NCBI GenBank assembly: GCA_003170295.1
Contig: PNAJ01000143.1
Location: 1 to 64,000, forward strand
Source of the DNA: Bryobacterales bacterium
Lineage (GTDB): Bacteria > Acidobacteriota > Terriglobia > Bryobacterales > Bryobacteraceae
DNA length: 64,000 nt
Direction of reading: 5' to 3'
Position 1 is the first letter of the stretch; each line of letters opens with the position of its first letter. The notes below the pieces were generated by a model. That model was not told where the DNA came from. It was given only the letters and a program-made list of their open reading frames with translations, and did not search any database. Below, in pieces: positions 1-8,432 of this stretch. Made by a program: the position numbers and the translations under genes.

Positions 1-732
1 TCCCGATCAGCCGGAGCCATTGCTGTTTCACAATAGGGATGCGACCGCCGAGGCCGAGTGTCGATTCACGGAGCCTCCGCATTCCTGGAGCCGCGGAGAC
101 GTTTTGCTGGTCGTAAAGCTCCAGGTAAAGTTCTGTATCCTTCTTGAATTCGTGACCGGCGACTGCGCCGCGAATCCACGAGCTCGGGGCATCTTTACTG
201 GTGATCCAGTAGCCCGTTTCGCCGCTGAGACGGATCCAGCGGATTTTAGCGCTTACTTCCAAAGGGAGAAGGAATTGAGGGGTGGGCTCCGCAATGCCGC
301 GCGCTACCGAGCGGGTCGGATTATTTAACAGAAGCTGTGGATAGATCGACGCGCTGAACTTGATTTCGCGCTCTCGTCCTTCATGTGGTTCTTATAGTGA
401 TGCTCGTAAAAGCGGTATTTCACTCCGAACAGAGAGTTTCCCAGACCGGCGACGACATGGCTCTCGTCGCCCCGCACTTCCTGAATGCCGACGGGGACTT
501 CGTACTTGAGTTGAATCCGGTTTCCGATCCCGTAGTTGATGTCGAGATCGGGAGTTTCATAGGAACCCCCGCGGGGATTGCGGTCGGCGAGGAACCCCAT
601 ATTAATCTCCCAATGTTTGTTTCCTGGAGTGTCGGGATCGTCGGATCGGAAGGGCGGGCCACCTTGGGAGAGCGCCAGGGCAGGAAAGAGGATGAAGGTA
701 GCTATTTTGCCCAGAACTTCGCCCGACACCAT
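1..732 (-). pseudogene. MetA-pathway-like outer-membrane beta-barrel gene, apparent frameshift, cut by window edge
   Basis: Reads leftward and leaves the window at position 1. From ATG 732 it encodes a signal peptide (ending LALSQ) and then GGPPFRSDDPDTPGN and DINYGIGNRIQLKYEVP, a pattern I associate with outer-membrane barrels of the MetA-pathway (phenol degradation) type. This frame ends at a stop at 325-327. From about 379 leftward another frame runs open to position 1 and reads as the natural continuation (IKFSASIYPQLLLNN, IRWIRLSGETGYWI, ELYLELYDQQN). The switch lies at a CTCTC tract at 371-375, which fits gain of two bases or loss of one. Whether this is real decay or an assembly error cannot be told from the sequence. 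Alternative: a shortened 135-residue protein. Confidence 0.7.
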
Positions 733-789
733 CAATTAGCAGTGTATCAATTTAAAAGGAGCACGGCCGGGATTTTGATCGTTGGCTGA

Positions 790-817
790 GCCGGCCAGGG
801 GGTCCGCCCCACCCTGA
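790..817. repeat. Short GC-rich interspersed repeat, GGGGCGGAC family
   Basis: The stretch CAGGGGGTCCGCCCCACC is the reverse complement of the GTGGGGCGGACC motif found again at 20253-20302, 42888-42999 and, more loosely, 53890-53931. It lies between two genes read in the same direction and is not coding. Confidence 0.5.
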
Positions 818-880
818 GCTAACTTGGGCGTTAACATATATTGCCTAAAACGGCATGAGTTGCCAAGTAAGTTGTTACCC

Positions 881-2002
881 TTACTTGGATGTCATGCCGA
901 TCTTTGCCAGAGCGGCTCGGAGAGCGGGTTCGCTTTTGACGCCTACCTCATAGAGAGCTATCTTGCCTTCGCGGTCGATCAGGACCAGGGTGGGGTAGGC
1001 GTTGATCGATAGAGATTTCAGAATCTCGTCGTCGGCGAGGAGTCGAAGGGACGGGTAGGTGAACGGGAGTTTTGCGATGGCTTCTTCGCCGACGTTGACT
1101 CCTAGCACAACCAATCCTTTCGCGCGGAATTCCTTATGAAGCTTTTCCAAAATCGGGAATTCGCTTTTGCAGGGGCCGCACCAGGATGTCCAGAAGTCTA
1201 GTAATACGACTTTTCCCTGCGTGGGCGGAGCGCCTTTGAGAACGGGCGCGGGTTTGCCTTCGACGTCGGGCTTGGTGATGCCGGGGAGGGTCCAATCGGC
1301 GGTTTCGGTCGCGCCGGGGGGAGGGGTGAAGACGAAGAGTGAATCGGGAAGGTCGGTGTTCAGCGCGAGGCCCATGGTGGTGGTGGCTTGCGTCATGATT
1401 ACGGGCTCGATCAGAGTGCCGACGATGAGGCGCGCGGTGAAGCTGTTCTGAAGAGTCAGGCCGAGGGTTTTCGAGATCCAGCTCACTTGGACGGCGTCCT
1501 GGATAGTCAACTGCTGGTCGGGGAGCTTGATGGTATCGTAGTGGGCTTCGACGACCCAGCATTGGTAGGACTGGTCGTCGATCTCCATGGTCTTTTCACC
1601 GGTGATTTCGACCGACTTAATGGAGTTGGCGATGTCGGGAAGGTTCTTGAGGACGCCGTTTTCGCCGAGGATGGATTCGGGCGAGCTCGTGGCAGTTCGC
1701 TTGATGTATTTTTTCTGCTGATCGAGATAGACGAAGGTGTGAGCGCCATCGCTGACGACGGTCATAGCGGCGGGGCCGTTCTGAGACTCGATGCGCATGC
1801 GGTCCGGGCGGCGGACGCTGATGACGGCGGGCATCTGCATGCGGGTGTTGGTGCCGCCTCGGGTTTCGATCAGGCTGAGGGAGTGGATCTGGTAGCTGCT
1901 ATATTTTTTGATGGCGTCAGCCGAATGAAGGAGTAGGTCGCGCGGGTCGGGTTGGGCGAGGAGGCACGCTGGAAGAAGCAGGATTGCGAAGCGCGGAGTC
2001 AT
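881..2002 (-). CDS. Exported LolA/DUF2092-like protein fused to a TlpA-type thioredoxin domain
   Basis: 373 residues. A signal peptide (MTPRFAILLLPACLLAQ) is followed by a region of about 230 residues resembling DUF2092/LolA-like lipoprotein-carrier folds, then a redoxin domain with the active site WCGPC at about 274-278 and a cis-proline context AYPT near 337. The C-terminal part would act as a thiol-disulfide reductase or oxidase outside the cytoplasm. The N-terminal part is assigned only by general pattern. The start is the ATG beginning the signal peptide, after an AT-rich upstream stretch. The gene follows the exported protein gene at 2023-2658 by 20 bases on the same strand, so the two are probably co-transcribed. 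Confidence 0.8.
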   Translation of the reverse strand: MTPRFAILLLPACLLAQPDPRDLLLHSADAIKKYSSYQIHSLSLIETRGGTNTRMQMPAVISVRRPDRMRIESQNGPAAMTVVSDGAHTFVYLDQQKKYIKRTATSSPESILGENGVLKNLPDIANSIKSVEITGEKTMEIDDQSYQCWVVEAHYDTIKLPDQQLTIQDAVQVSWISKTLGLTLQNSFTARLIVGTLIEPVIMTQATTTMGLALNTDLPDSLFVFTPPPGATETADWTLPGITKPDVEGKPAPVLKGAPPTQGKVVLLDFWTSWCGPCKSEFPILEKLHKEFRAKGLVVLGVNVGEEAIAKLPFTYPSLRLLADDEILKSLSINAYPTLVLIDREGKIALYEVGVKSEPALRAALAKIGMTSK

Positions 2003-2022
2003 TTTATATATTAAGACCCTGG

Positions 2023-2658
2023 TTATAGAAGCTTGAGGGTAGCTTTGCCCATCGGGCCGTCGTAGAATAATTCGAGCGAGTGAATATTCCTGGTGCTGCC
2101 TCGATGAGGGAAGTAGATGAGGCCGGAGCGGGGGAGGGTGTGCTCGCCTTCGGGGAGCGAGGCGTTTTGGACGCGGGAGTCGATGGAGTCTTCCTGCTCC
2201 TTTTGAATGATTGTGACGGGTTGAGTGGTTCGCTCGTTGCCGTCGCCGGGGAATCGGCTGGGGGGCGGACGGGGGCCGACGGTTACGGTGCCATCGCCGA
2301 CGCCCGCAGTGCCGGTCGCTTCCAGATGCGGGCGGGAGCTGGGGAATTTGATGGATCCGGCAACCATGCCGGGAAGCTGGGTGAGGAGAGGCGTCCCTCT
2401 GCCATTAATGCGCAGAGTGAACTGGTCGGGGGACATCTTGAGGCGGCTCAGGGGAGGGCCGAAAAACGTCGTTTCGATCACTAAGTAGTCGTTGGCGACT
2501 AGCGTCCCCTTCGTGGTGGGCAGAGAATGGACCAGATACTCGGCAGCGAGCGTTACCGTACCCATTTGTACCCGGGTGGGATAATCAGAAGCCTTGGTTT
2601 TCGGAGGGTCCTGGGCACGAAGGAACGTTATTGCGCCCAACAGCAGGGCAAGTCTCAT
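2023..2658 (-). CDS. Exported protein of unknown function
   Basis: 211 residues from ATG 2658, which has GGGAG six bases upstream and begins a signal peptide (MRLALLLGAITFLRAQ). The reading frame is open further upstream, but that part is unlike a protein and lies inside the divergent membrane gene. The mature part is rich in beta-type sequence (LVIETTFFGP) with a proline-rich segment near residue 135. No catalytic motif is seen. It is divergent from the gene at 2702, with only 43 bases between the two starts, so both promoters must lie in or overlap these genes. Function not recognised. Confidence 0.7.
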   Translation of the reverse strand: MRLALLLGAITFLRAQDPPKTKASDYPTRVQMGTVTLAAEYLVHSLPTTKGTLVANDYLVIETTFFGPPLSRLKMSPDQFTLRINGRGTPLLTQLPGMVAGSIKFPSSRPHLEATGTAGVGDGTVTVGPRPPPSRFPGDGNERTTQPVTIIQKEQEDSIDSRVQNASLPEGEHTLPRSGLIYFPHRGSTRNIHSLELFYDGPMGKATLKLL

Positions 2659-2701
2659 GATTGCTCCCAAACTTAACACAATTTCGCCGAAGTGCATATA
2701 A

Positions 2702-3424
2702 GTGGAATACGTACTGAACGTCTTGGCCGTTTCGCTGGCAGTGCTGCAGGTAGGGACCGTGATCCTGCTGCTGCTGCGAGGACCGGTGCGGAAATACGCA
2801 TTCGTTTTGGCATACTGCTCGTTGCAAGTGGGCACGTCGCTGGTCGAGATGCTGATCGAGCGCAAGTTCGGGAGGACGGGCAAGCTATACGCCGCGGCTT
2901 TCTGGACCGACGAGATCGCACTGGACTTGCTGCTGTTTTTCATCCTGATCCTGCTGACGTATCGGGCGATGGAGGGCAGCCCGGCACAAAAGCAGATGGG
3001 GCGGATGCTGGGTGCGGTGACACTGATTGTCATGGTCCTGCCATTTGTGCTCTACAAGGGAGCGCCGAACGTACTTGACCTCGGATCGATGACCGCAGTC
3101 AAGACGGCCTGGTTCGACCACACCAGCCAGTTGCTGAACTTCGGGGCGGCGATTCTGAACCTGGGCCTGTGGGGGGCGCTGGTGGCATCGCGGCGGAAGG
3201 ATACTCAGTTGCTGACGGTCAGCGCGGGGTTCGGTATTGTCGCGACCGGAGTGGCGATTTCGTTCGGGATGCGGCGGCTGATCGTCGCCCATGGCGCGGC
3301 GGTACGAGGCGGCGCTCTTTGGGAGTCGGCGAATTTGGTGTTTATTTTGGCGCACCTGGCTGGGGCGGCGATTCTATGTTGGGCATTCCGGCCGGTGCGC
3401 GTGAAGGGCGCCGATGTTGCGTGA
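2702..3424 (+). CDS. Multi-pass membrane protein, acidobacterial type
   Basis: 240 residues from GTG 2702. About seven hydrophobic segments cover the whole length, starting at residues 3-25 and ending near 215-232, with short charged loops and a basic C-terminus. No transport or enzyme motif is visible. Proteins of this size and arrangement are common in Acidobacteria without a known role. It is transcribed divergently from the exported protein gene ending at 2658. The start was chosen because it is the first in-frame start before the first membrane segment; its ribosome site is poor. Confidence 0.7.
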   Translation: MEYVLNVLAVSLAVLQVGTVILLLLRGPVRKYAFVLAYCSLQVGTSLVEMLIERKFGRTGKLYAAAFWTDEIALDLLLFFILILLTYRAMEGSPAQKQMGRMLGAVTLIVMVLPFVLYKGAPNVLDLGSMTAVKTAWFDHTSQLLNFGAAILNLGLWGALVASRRKDTQLLTVSAGFGIVATGVAISFGMRRLIVAHGAAVRGGALWESANLVFILAHLAGAAILCWAFRPVRVKGADVA

Positions 3425-3442
3425 GCGACCTTGAATGGTTGA

Positions 3443-3478
3443 CTCCGCTCCCTACGGTCACGGCTCGGTAGGCAGCGG
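3443..3478. repeat. Interspersed repeat, GGTC-GGCTCGGTA family
   Basis: CCGCTCCCTACGGTCACGG followed by CTCGGTAGGCA. A close relative forms both arms of the inverted repeat at 15920-15997, and a weaker one lies at 47628-47651. The 183-base gap 3425-3607 holds this repeat and no other feature. Confidence 0.5.
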
Positions 3479-3607
3479 TCAGACCTGGGTTACCAGCGCA
3501 CGGGTCACTGGATCCCCTGGGGATGTGGCGGGCCTTAAGCAAAACCCTACCCCCTTATTAAGGCATTCGCTTAGTGTTCATTCGCGGCGACCGGCCGTAC
3601 CATTAAT

Positions 3608-5743
3608 ATGATGTCGTGGTCTAGTGACGTACGATGCCTGTATTGCGACGGGCGACTGCCGCTTTATCGAAAAATCACGAACGGGCAGTTTTGCTCCGCG
3701 CCGCACCGAAAACTGTACTGGCAGGAGCAGGAGCGCCTGGGCGTGGAGCGTCTGCATCAGACGCAGGATTCCCTCCGCGCGTTTCGTCCACCGGAGGGTG
3801 TGTACGCGATCCTCGGTCCGCCTGTGCTGGAGCCTCTCGGGGACCCTGTCGTGGAACCCATGGCGGACAACGAAGCACCGCTGGCCGGGCTGATTCCGAT
3901 CCAAACGATTCCGCAGCCGCGGTGGCCGACGGATCGACTGGAAATGGCGGAGCCGAAGCCGCTTCTGCCCGCAGGAGTGATGCGGATACCGCTGCGCGCC
4001 GTCGCTCCCCTGGCGGCGGATGTAGCGGCCGCGGGACTTGCGAAAGTTCCCGTTGCGCCGCGGGTTTATCGAGCCGCGCCTCGCGTGGAGCCACTGCCGG
4101 TGGCGTGTGTGCCCTTGCACGACGTGCCGCTTTCGCTCGCGCCCCAAGGGTTCGATTCCGCCGCGATCGGGACGGAGAACGACGACATTCCGCGGGCCGA
4201 AGCTCTACCGATGGCCGCATTCGCGGCGCAGGACAGTGCTTCGAGTCGGGCGCTGAGGGACCCTTGGCCGGCAACGCAGTTCGCCTGGTCCGAAAGAGCG
4301 TATCTGCCGCTGGGAACGATGGAGTGCGGGGTGACGCCGGCGGTCGCAACGCCGAAGCAGGCGGGGTTGCGACCGCTCTCCATAGATCAGGTGCCGCTGG
4401 TGCATGGAACCTGGATCGACAGCCTGCGCGCGATGGGAGCCGAAACCGGCGCTGAAATGCCGCGTTACGAGCTGTCGACGCCGGCGATGCGTCCCCGGCT
4501 GCGGCTCGCCGCGGGGAGCCGCTATGCGGTGGCCACTCGGGACCCGGGCATTGCCGTGGCGACGATCGAGCCGGAGAGCTTGCGGCCGGCGGACCAGGAA
4601 GTCGCGATGCCGGAACGGGCGAGCACGGCCGCGGCGGCGAGTGCATCTTCCTCCACTCGCTCGCAGATTCGGATTCCCATACCGAACGCGGCGGGGTTGC
4701 TGCCGCTGGCCTCCGCGCAAGCGAATGAGCCCGATTCCCGGCCGCCCGCATTCGAGGGCCTGCCGCAGCCGCTGCGTACCGAGCCTATGCGTCCGGCATC
4801 GCGTCTGGAGCCGATTGACGCTAAACCGGTTGCGGATTTCATGGCTCCCGCGCCGGCCAAGAAAGACGCGGTACTGTCGGGCGCCGAATTTGTTCCGCAG
4901 CCTGTCAAAGATGAGACAGGGCAGACGGTGTGGGCCAACCTCGCGGGGTTCTGGCAACACGCGCCTCGCGATCTGAAGCTGCTGGCGTTCGCCATCCCGA
5001 TCCTGCTGGGACTTGCTTTGCATCCGTCGCTAAAGAAGGTACCCTACACCGCTCCGGTTCAGACAGCCGGGATTCAGCGAAATTTCCAAAGTAAGTTGAC
5101 TGAAAAGTGGGTGAATGTCCGGCAAACGATGATGAATCGCGCGGCGGTTGCGCTGGACGAGGATTTTCGCGCCGGTCTGGATGACTGGACCAGCCGGGGC
5201 GGCACGACCGATTGGGAGTTCGACGCGACGGGGTTTGTGAGGCCCGGACCGCTGGCTTTGTACCGGCCTTCGCTCGATCTGACCGACTATCAACTTCAAT
5301 TTTTAGGAATGATCGATAAAAAAGCGCTGAGCTGGGTAGTGCGCGCGGCCGATTTTGACGATTACTATGTCGTGAAAATAGTTGTCCTCAAACCGGGACC
5401 GGTGCCGACGATCGGGGTGACCCGCTATGCGGTGATCCACGGCGTGGCGCAGGATCGCGGCGACACGGTGGCGCTGATCAACGCCCGGGAAGACATGTTG
5501 TACCGGGTGCAGATGGATGTTCATGGCGATACTTTCGCCCTTACGGTGCAGGGACAAATGGTCGATAGCTGGTCTGAGCCGCGATTGCGGAAAGGCGGCG
5601 TCGGGTTTTTCACGGCGCGCGGGGAAGCTTCGCGCTTGCGTTGGGTGCAGGTTACGCATCAATACGACATGCTGGGACGGCTGTGCGCGTACCTGGCGCC
5701 TTACAATATTCCATCGACTAACGGGGGGGGGTGGCAACCATGA
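3608..5743 (+). CDS. Zinc-finger / long Ala-Pro linker / single-TM / lectin-like protein (paralogue of 57521-58510)
   Basis: 711 residues. At the N-terminus a treble-clef-like metal site is visible (CLYC near residues 10-13, then FCSAPHRK near 28-35). A low-complexity region rich in Ala, Pro and Glu covers about 60-450. One membrane segment (LLAFAIPILLGLAL) lies near 460-475. The last 200 residues form a beta-rich domain with FRAGLDDWTSRGG, LSWVVRAADF and RKGGVGFFTARGE, resembling concanavalin/DUF1080-like lectin folds. The same three-part plan and closely similar C-terminal motifs occur in the 329-residue protein at 57521-58510. If topology follows the charges, the zinc site is cytoplasmic and the lectin-like domain outside. 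It overlaps the TPR gene by ATGA. Function unknown. Confidence 0.8.
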   Translation: MMSWSSDVRCLYCDGRLPLYRKITNGQFCSAPHRKLYWQEQERLGVERLHQTQDSLRAFRPPEGVYAILGPPVLEPLGDPVVEPMADNEAPLAGLIPIQTIPQPRWPTDRLEMAEPKPLLPAGVMRIPLRAVAPLAADVAAAGLAKVPVAPRVYRAAPRVEPLPVACVPLHDVPLSLAPQGFDSAAIGTENDDIPRAEALPMAAFAAQDSASSRALRDPWPATQFAWSERAYLPLGTMECGVTPAVATPKQAGLRPLSIDQVPLVHGTWIDSLRAMGAETGAEMPRYELSTPAMRPRLRLAAGSRYAVATRDPGIAVATIEPESLRPADQEVAMPERASTAAAASASSSTRSQIRIPIPNAAGLLPLASAQANEPDSRPPAFEGLPQPLRTEPMRPASRLEPIDAKPVADFMAPAPAKKDAVLSGAEFVPQPVKDETGQTVWANLAGFWQHAPRDLKLLAFAIPILLGLALHPSLKKVPYTAPVQTAGIQRNFQSKLTEKWVNVRQTMMNRAAVALDEDFRAGLDDWTSRGGTTDWEFDATGFVRPGPLALYRPSLDLTDYQLQFLGMIDKKALSWVVRAADFDDYYVVKIVVLKPGPVPTIGVTRYAVIHGVAQDRGDTVALINAREDMLYRVQMDVHGDTFALTVQGQMVDSWSEPRLRKGGVGFFTARGEASRLRWVQVTHQYDMLGRLCAYLAPYNIPSTNGGGWQP

Positions 5744-7347
5744 GCGGACGGAAAAACGGAGTAGACTCGGCGATACGCACCACGGGCAAGGCGGTGTCAC
5801 CCGCTTTGGCGAAATCGGTGTCGTTGCACCTGGAAGGGAAGCGCAAGGAAGCGCTGCGCGAGTTGAACGCCGCCATCGAGAACGGCGAGGACACGGCCGA
5901 AGTGTTTGCCGCCAAGGGACACATTCAGTTTGAGCTGGAGCAGTTCGAGGACGCGATTAAGACCTACGAGAGGCTGCTGACGGTGGCTCCGCGGCACGCG
6001 ACGGCGAACTTCAATCTGGGCATCTGCTACGAGAAGCTCGGGCGATGGCAGGAAGCGACGGACTCGTTCACGAAGGCTCTCGAAGTGGATCCGCAGCGCG
6101 AAGAGGCGCAACTGGGGCTCGGAATCTGCCTGCTGCATCAGGAGAAGCCGGAACCGGCGATCGGATGCTTCGACAAGGTGCTGGCACGCCAGCCGGGTCA
6201 TGAAACGGCGATGTTCGGCAAGGCGGTTTCGCAGCAGCTGTTATGGAAATTCGATGAGGCGACGGCGCTTTATTTGAAGATCCTCGAAAAGAATCCGCAG
6301 TCCGAGGAATGCCTGGTGAACCTGATCACCATCGGCATGGCGCGGAAGGATCATGCGCTGATCCAGCAATATTCCGAGCGGCTGCTGGTGATGCGTCCGT
6401 TCTCGCAGGCCGCTCTGGAAGGGCTGGCGACGTGCGCGTTCCACGCGAGCGATTTCGAAGCCGCGGGACGCTATTGCACCAAACTGGTGGAGTACACGCC
6501 CGATCATTTCGAGCGCTGGTTCAATCTGGGCGTCGCCGAACAGAAGTGCGGACGCCTGGAGCAGGCTGCCAAGGCGTATTCGGAAGCGGTTCGCGTGCGG
6601 CCCGACGCCAAGCAGGCGCATGTGAATCTGGGCATCGTGCGGCAGGAGCTGGGCGAGTTGAAACAGGCTCGGGAATCGTATGAGAGGGCGCTGCAAATCG
6701 CGCCGGATCTGGCCGACGTGATCTACAATCTGGCGAGCGTGCTGGAACAACAGGGCGAGAAAGAAGACGCGGAGCGCTTATACGTGAAGCTGCTGAGCCG
6801 CAATCCAGATTGGGAAGACGCGTGGTTCCGCTTAGGTTATCTGCGCCTGCAAAGAGCCGATCATCGCGGCGCGGCGGAAGCGTTCCAGTCCTGCGTGCGC
6901 AAGCGGTCTCCGTGGCCGGAAGCGCAGTTGAATCTCGGGTTGTCCTATTGGAACCTCGGGGATCACGACAGCGCGGCGAAGGCGTTTGAGAGCGTGCTGG
7001 AATCGGATGCGGGTTCGATTGACGCGCTGCGCGGGTTGGCGGCGCTGGCGGTGGAACGCGAGGATGTGGACAAGGCGCTGGATCTGCAAGCGAAGCTGAT
7101 TGAAGCCGGGGAGCGGACGCCGGAGCTGTTCTACAACACCGGTTTGCTGCTACAGAAAGCCGGGCAGCACGAGGACGCGATTCGTCTCTATCAGGAAGCG
7201 CTGACGGAGCGGCCGAATTTCGCCGAGGCACTGCTAAACCTGGGGCACGCGCTGAAAGCTCAGGGACAGGTGGATGAGGCGCGCAACTACTGGCGTCAGG
7301 CGCTGGAGCAGAAACCCGAGCTCGCTACCGGCTATTTCGAGCAATAA
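5740..7347 (+). CDS. Tetratricopeptide-repeat protein
   Basis: 535 residues from ATG 5740, which shares ATGA with the stop of the preceding gene; a run of G just upstream can act as ribosome site. An in-frame GTG at 5731 is also possible. Nearly the whole chain is made of 34-residue TPR units (for example NFNLGICYEKLGRWQEATDS, FNLGVAEQKCGRLEQAAKAY), roughly fourteen in number. There is no signal peptide or membrane segment, so a cytoplasmic scaffold is likely. The overlap suggests translation coupled to the zinc-finger/lectin-like protein and a shared task. Confidence 0.9.
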   Translation: MSGRKNGVDSAIRTTGKAVSPALAKSVSLHLEGKRKEALRELNAAIENGEDTAEVFAAKGHIQFELEQFEDAIKTYERLLTVAPRHATANFNLGICYEKLGRWQEATDSFTKALEVDPQREEAQLGLGICLLHQEKPEPAIGCFDKVLARQPGHETAMFGKAVSQQLLWKFDEATALYLKILEKNPQSEECLVNLITIGMARKDHALIQQYSERLLVMRPFSQAALEGLATCAFHASDFEAAGRYCTKLVEYTPDHFERWFNLGVAEQKCGRLEQAAKAYSEAVRVRPDAKQAHVNLGIVRQELGELKQARESYERALQIAPDLADVIYNLASVLEQQGEKEDAERLYVKLLSRNPDWEDAWFRLGYLRLQRADHRGAAEAFQSCVRKRSPWPEAQLNLGLSYWNLGDHDSAAKAFESVLESDAGSIDALRGLAALAVEREDVDKALDLQAKLIEAGERTPELFYNTGLLLQKAGQHEDAIRLYQEALTERPNFAEALLNLGHALKAQGQVDEARNYWRQALEQKPELATGYFEQ

Positions 7348-7372
7348 GAGCATATAAAGCCTGTTTTTTCCT

Positions 7373-7401
7373 TTGACTTCGCCGAAAGTGCGTGGCATAA
7401 T
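7373..7401 (+). promoter_or_regulatory. Sigma-70-type promoter of the RRM protein gene
   Basis: TTGACT at 7373-7378 and CATAAT at 7396-7401 are separated by 17 bases, a close match to the housekeeping consensus. Transcription would begin near 7408, and the leader carries GAGGAG at 7415-7420, six bases before GTG 7427. Confidence 0.7.
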
Positions 7402-7426
7402 ACTGTCCGTATTTGAGGAGTCTCTA

Positions 7427-7717
7427 GTGAAGAAACTCTTTGTGGGAAACCTCCCCTACGCGGCGACTGAGACAGAAGTCCAGAATTTTTTTTCGAGCCA
7501 TGGCGTGACCGTCGACACCGTGACCGTCATGCGGGACCGGTTTACGGGACAGGCCCGCGGGTTCGGGTTTGTCGAGATCGAGGACGACGCGGCGGCGCAA
7601 CTCGCGATCGAAAACTGTCACGGCAAGGATCTTATGGGGCGGACTGTTGTGGTGAATGAGGCCCGCCCAATGGCCTCGCGCGAGGCTGCCGGCGGCGGGC
7701 GTCGAGCGCGGGAATAG
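7427..7717 (+). CDS. RNA-binding protein with one RRM domain
   Basis: 96 residues from GTG 7427, chosen because GAGGAG lies six bases upstream and because upstream in-frame codons fall inside the promoter. The RNP2 motif KLFVGNL is at about 3-9 and RNP1 RGFGFVEI at about 42-49, followed by a short Gly/Arg-rich tail. Small bacterial RRM proteins of this kind bind single-stranded RNA, often in cold or stress response; the specific role here is not shown. It is a single-gene transcription unit with its own promoter. Confidence 0.9.
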   Translation: MKKLFVGNLPYAATETEVQNFFSSHGVTVDTVTVMRDRFTGQARGFGFVEIEDDAAAQLAIENCHGKDLMGRTVVVNEARPMASREAAGGGRRARE

Positions 7718-7760
7718 GGCGGGCTATTTAGCCTGCAGCTTGCTTTGAGCAGGCTCTTGC
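7715..7760 (+). repeat. REP-like palindrome next to the transposase (3' side)
   Basis: TAGGGCGGGCTATTTAGCC followed by TGCAGCTTGCTTTGAGCAGGC. The same unit with few changes is at about 8386-8428 on the other side of the transposase gene and at 11750-11788. It overlaps the last codons of the transposase gene. Confidence 0.7.
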
Positions 7761-8288
7761 ACTGGACCACTCGAAGTCCTCGGGACTGGCAACGAGGCCG
7801 GCCTTCGCCGGATTGTTTTCAATATATCTCCGTATGCGTGCAAACTCCTCGTCCGATCTCACCAAGTGATCGTGGCTTTCATTCTGCCAGAACGGCTTGC
7901 CTCTCACGTCCAGGAGCCCGTTAGCCTCATGCGCCGTAAATCCTTTGAGCGGTCCCAGCCATTTTGTAGCCGGAACTTGGGGTGTCACCAAAAGGTGCAC
8001 GTGGTTTGGCATGACCACAAAAGAATGCAGTTGATAGCGGTTGAATCGGCTCTCGCCGGCGCGTAGCGCGGCAACGACCAACGCGGCAATTTCCGGGTTG
8101 CGCAGGTGCGTCGGGCCAGTCGCCGCCTGGTCGAGGATACGATCCATCACCACGAATGCTTTCCCTGTGGTCAGGCTTGCCGGGGCAAACACACGGTTGA
8201 CCGGCAGGGTCCCGTGCAGGCGAAAGGTTACGAACATGGGCTGGCCTACGACGTCCCAATGAGGCAGGCGTCTTTCATAATGCTTCAT
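7728..8288 (-). CDS. REP-associated tyrosine transposase (Y1, IS200-like)
   Basis: 186 residues. The HUH metal motif is NHVHLL with the histidines at about 96 and 98, and the catalytic tyrosine is probably Tyr155 in RRYIENNPAKAGL. The N-terminal FVTFRLHGTLP is typical of RAYT proteins. Such single-domain proteins cut and move REP palindromes as single strands. REP-like units lie on both sides (7715-7760 and 8330-8428) in the same orientation, the usual RAYT arrangement. The protein appears full length with its key residues present. Confidence 0.9.
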   Translation of the reverse strand: MKHYERRLPHWDVVGQPMFVTFRLHGTLPVNRVFAPASLTTGKAFVVMDRILDQAATGPTHLRNPEIAALVVAALRAGESRFNRYQLHSFVVMPNHVHLLVTPQVPATKWLGPLKGFTAHEANGLLDVRGKPFWQNESHDHLVRSDEEFARIRRYIENNPAKAGLVASPEDFEWSSARACSKQAAG

Positions 8289-8329
8289 CCATTTGTTGGT
8301 GCTTTTGGAATGGGAAGATTCTCACGTCT

Positions 8330-8428
8330 AGGCCGCTTAAAAAGCGGCTGCAGCCAAAATTGGCCGCCCTACAAGGCGTCTTGTTGTAGGGCGGGCTATT
8401 CAGCCTGCAGCCTGCTTTCAGGCAGGCT
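8330..8428 (+). repeat. Composite REP/BIME-like element
   Basis: Two parts: a left palindromic half with GGCTGCAGCCAAAATTGGCC (8347-8366), and a right half TAGGGCGGGCTATTCAGCC followed by TGCAGCCTGCTTTCAGGCAGGC. The left half recurs at 11698-11723 and, inverted and degraded, at 24280-24322. The right half recurs at 7715-7760 and 11750-11788. It fills the gap upstream of the transposase and downstream of the S9 peptidase gene. Confidence 0.75.
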
Positions 8429-8432
8429 TCGG

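Noticed and set aside
2659..3033. Upstream extension of the exported protein gene on the minus strand
   Set aside because: It lies wholly inside the divergent membrane protein gene and lacks protein-like composition; the signal peptide starts at 2658.
3634..5023. Long Arg/Pro/Ala-rich ORFs on both strands
   Set aside because: They are shadows of the GC-rich linker of the 3608-5743 gene, with no start or motif support.
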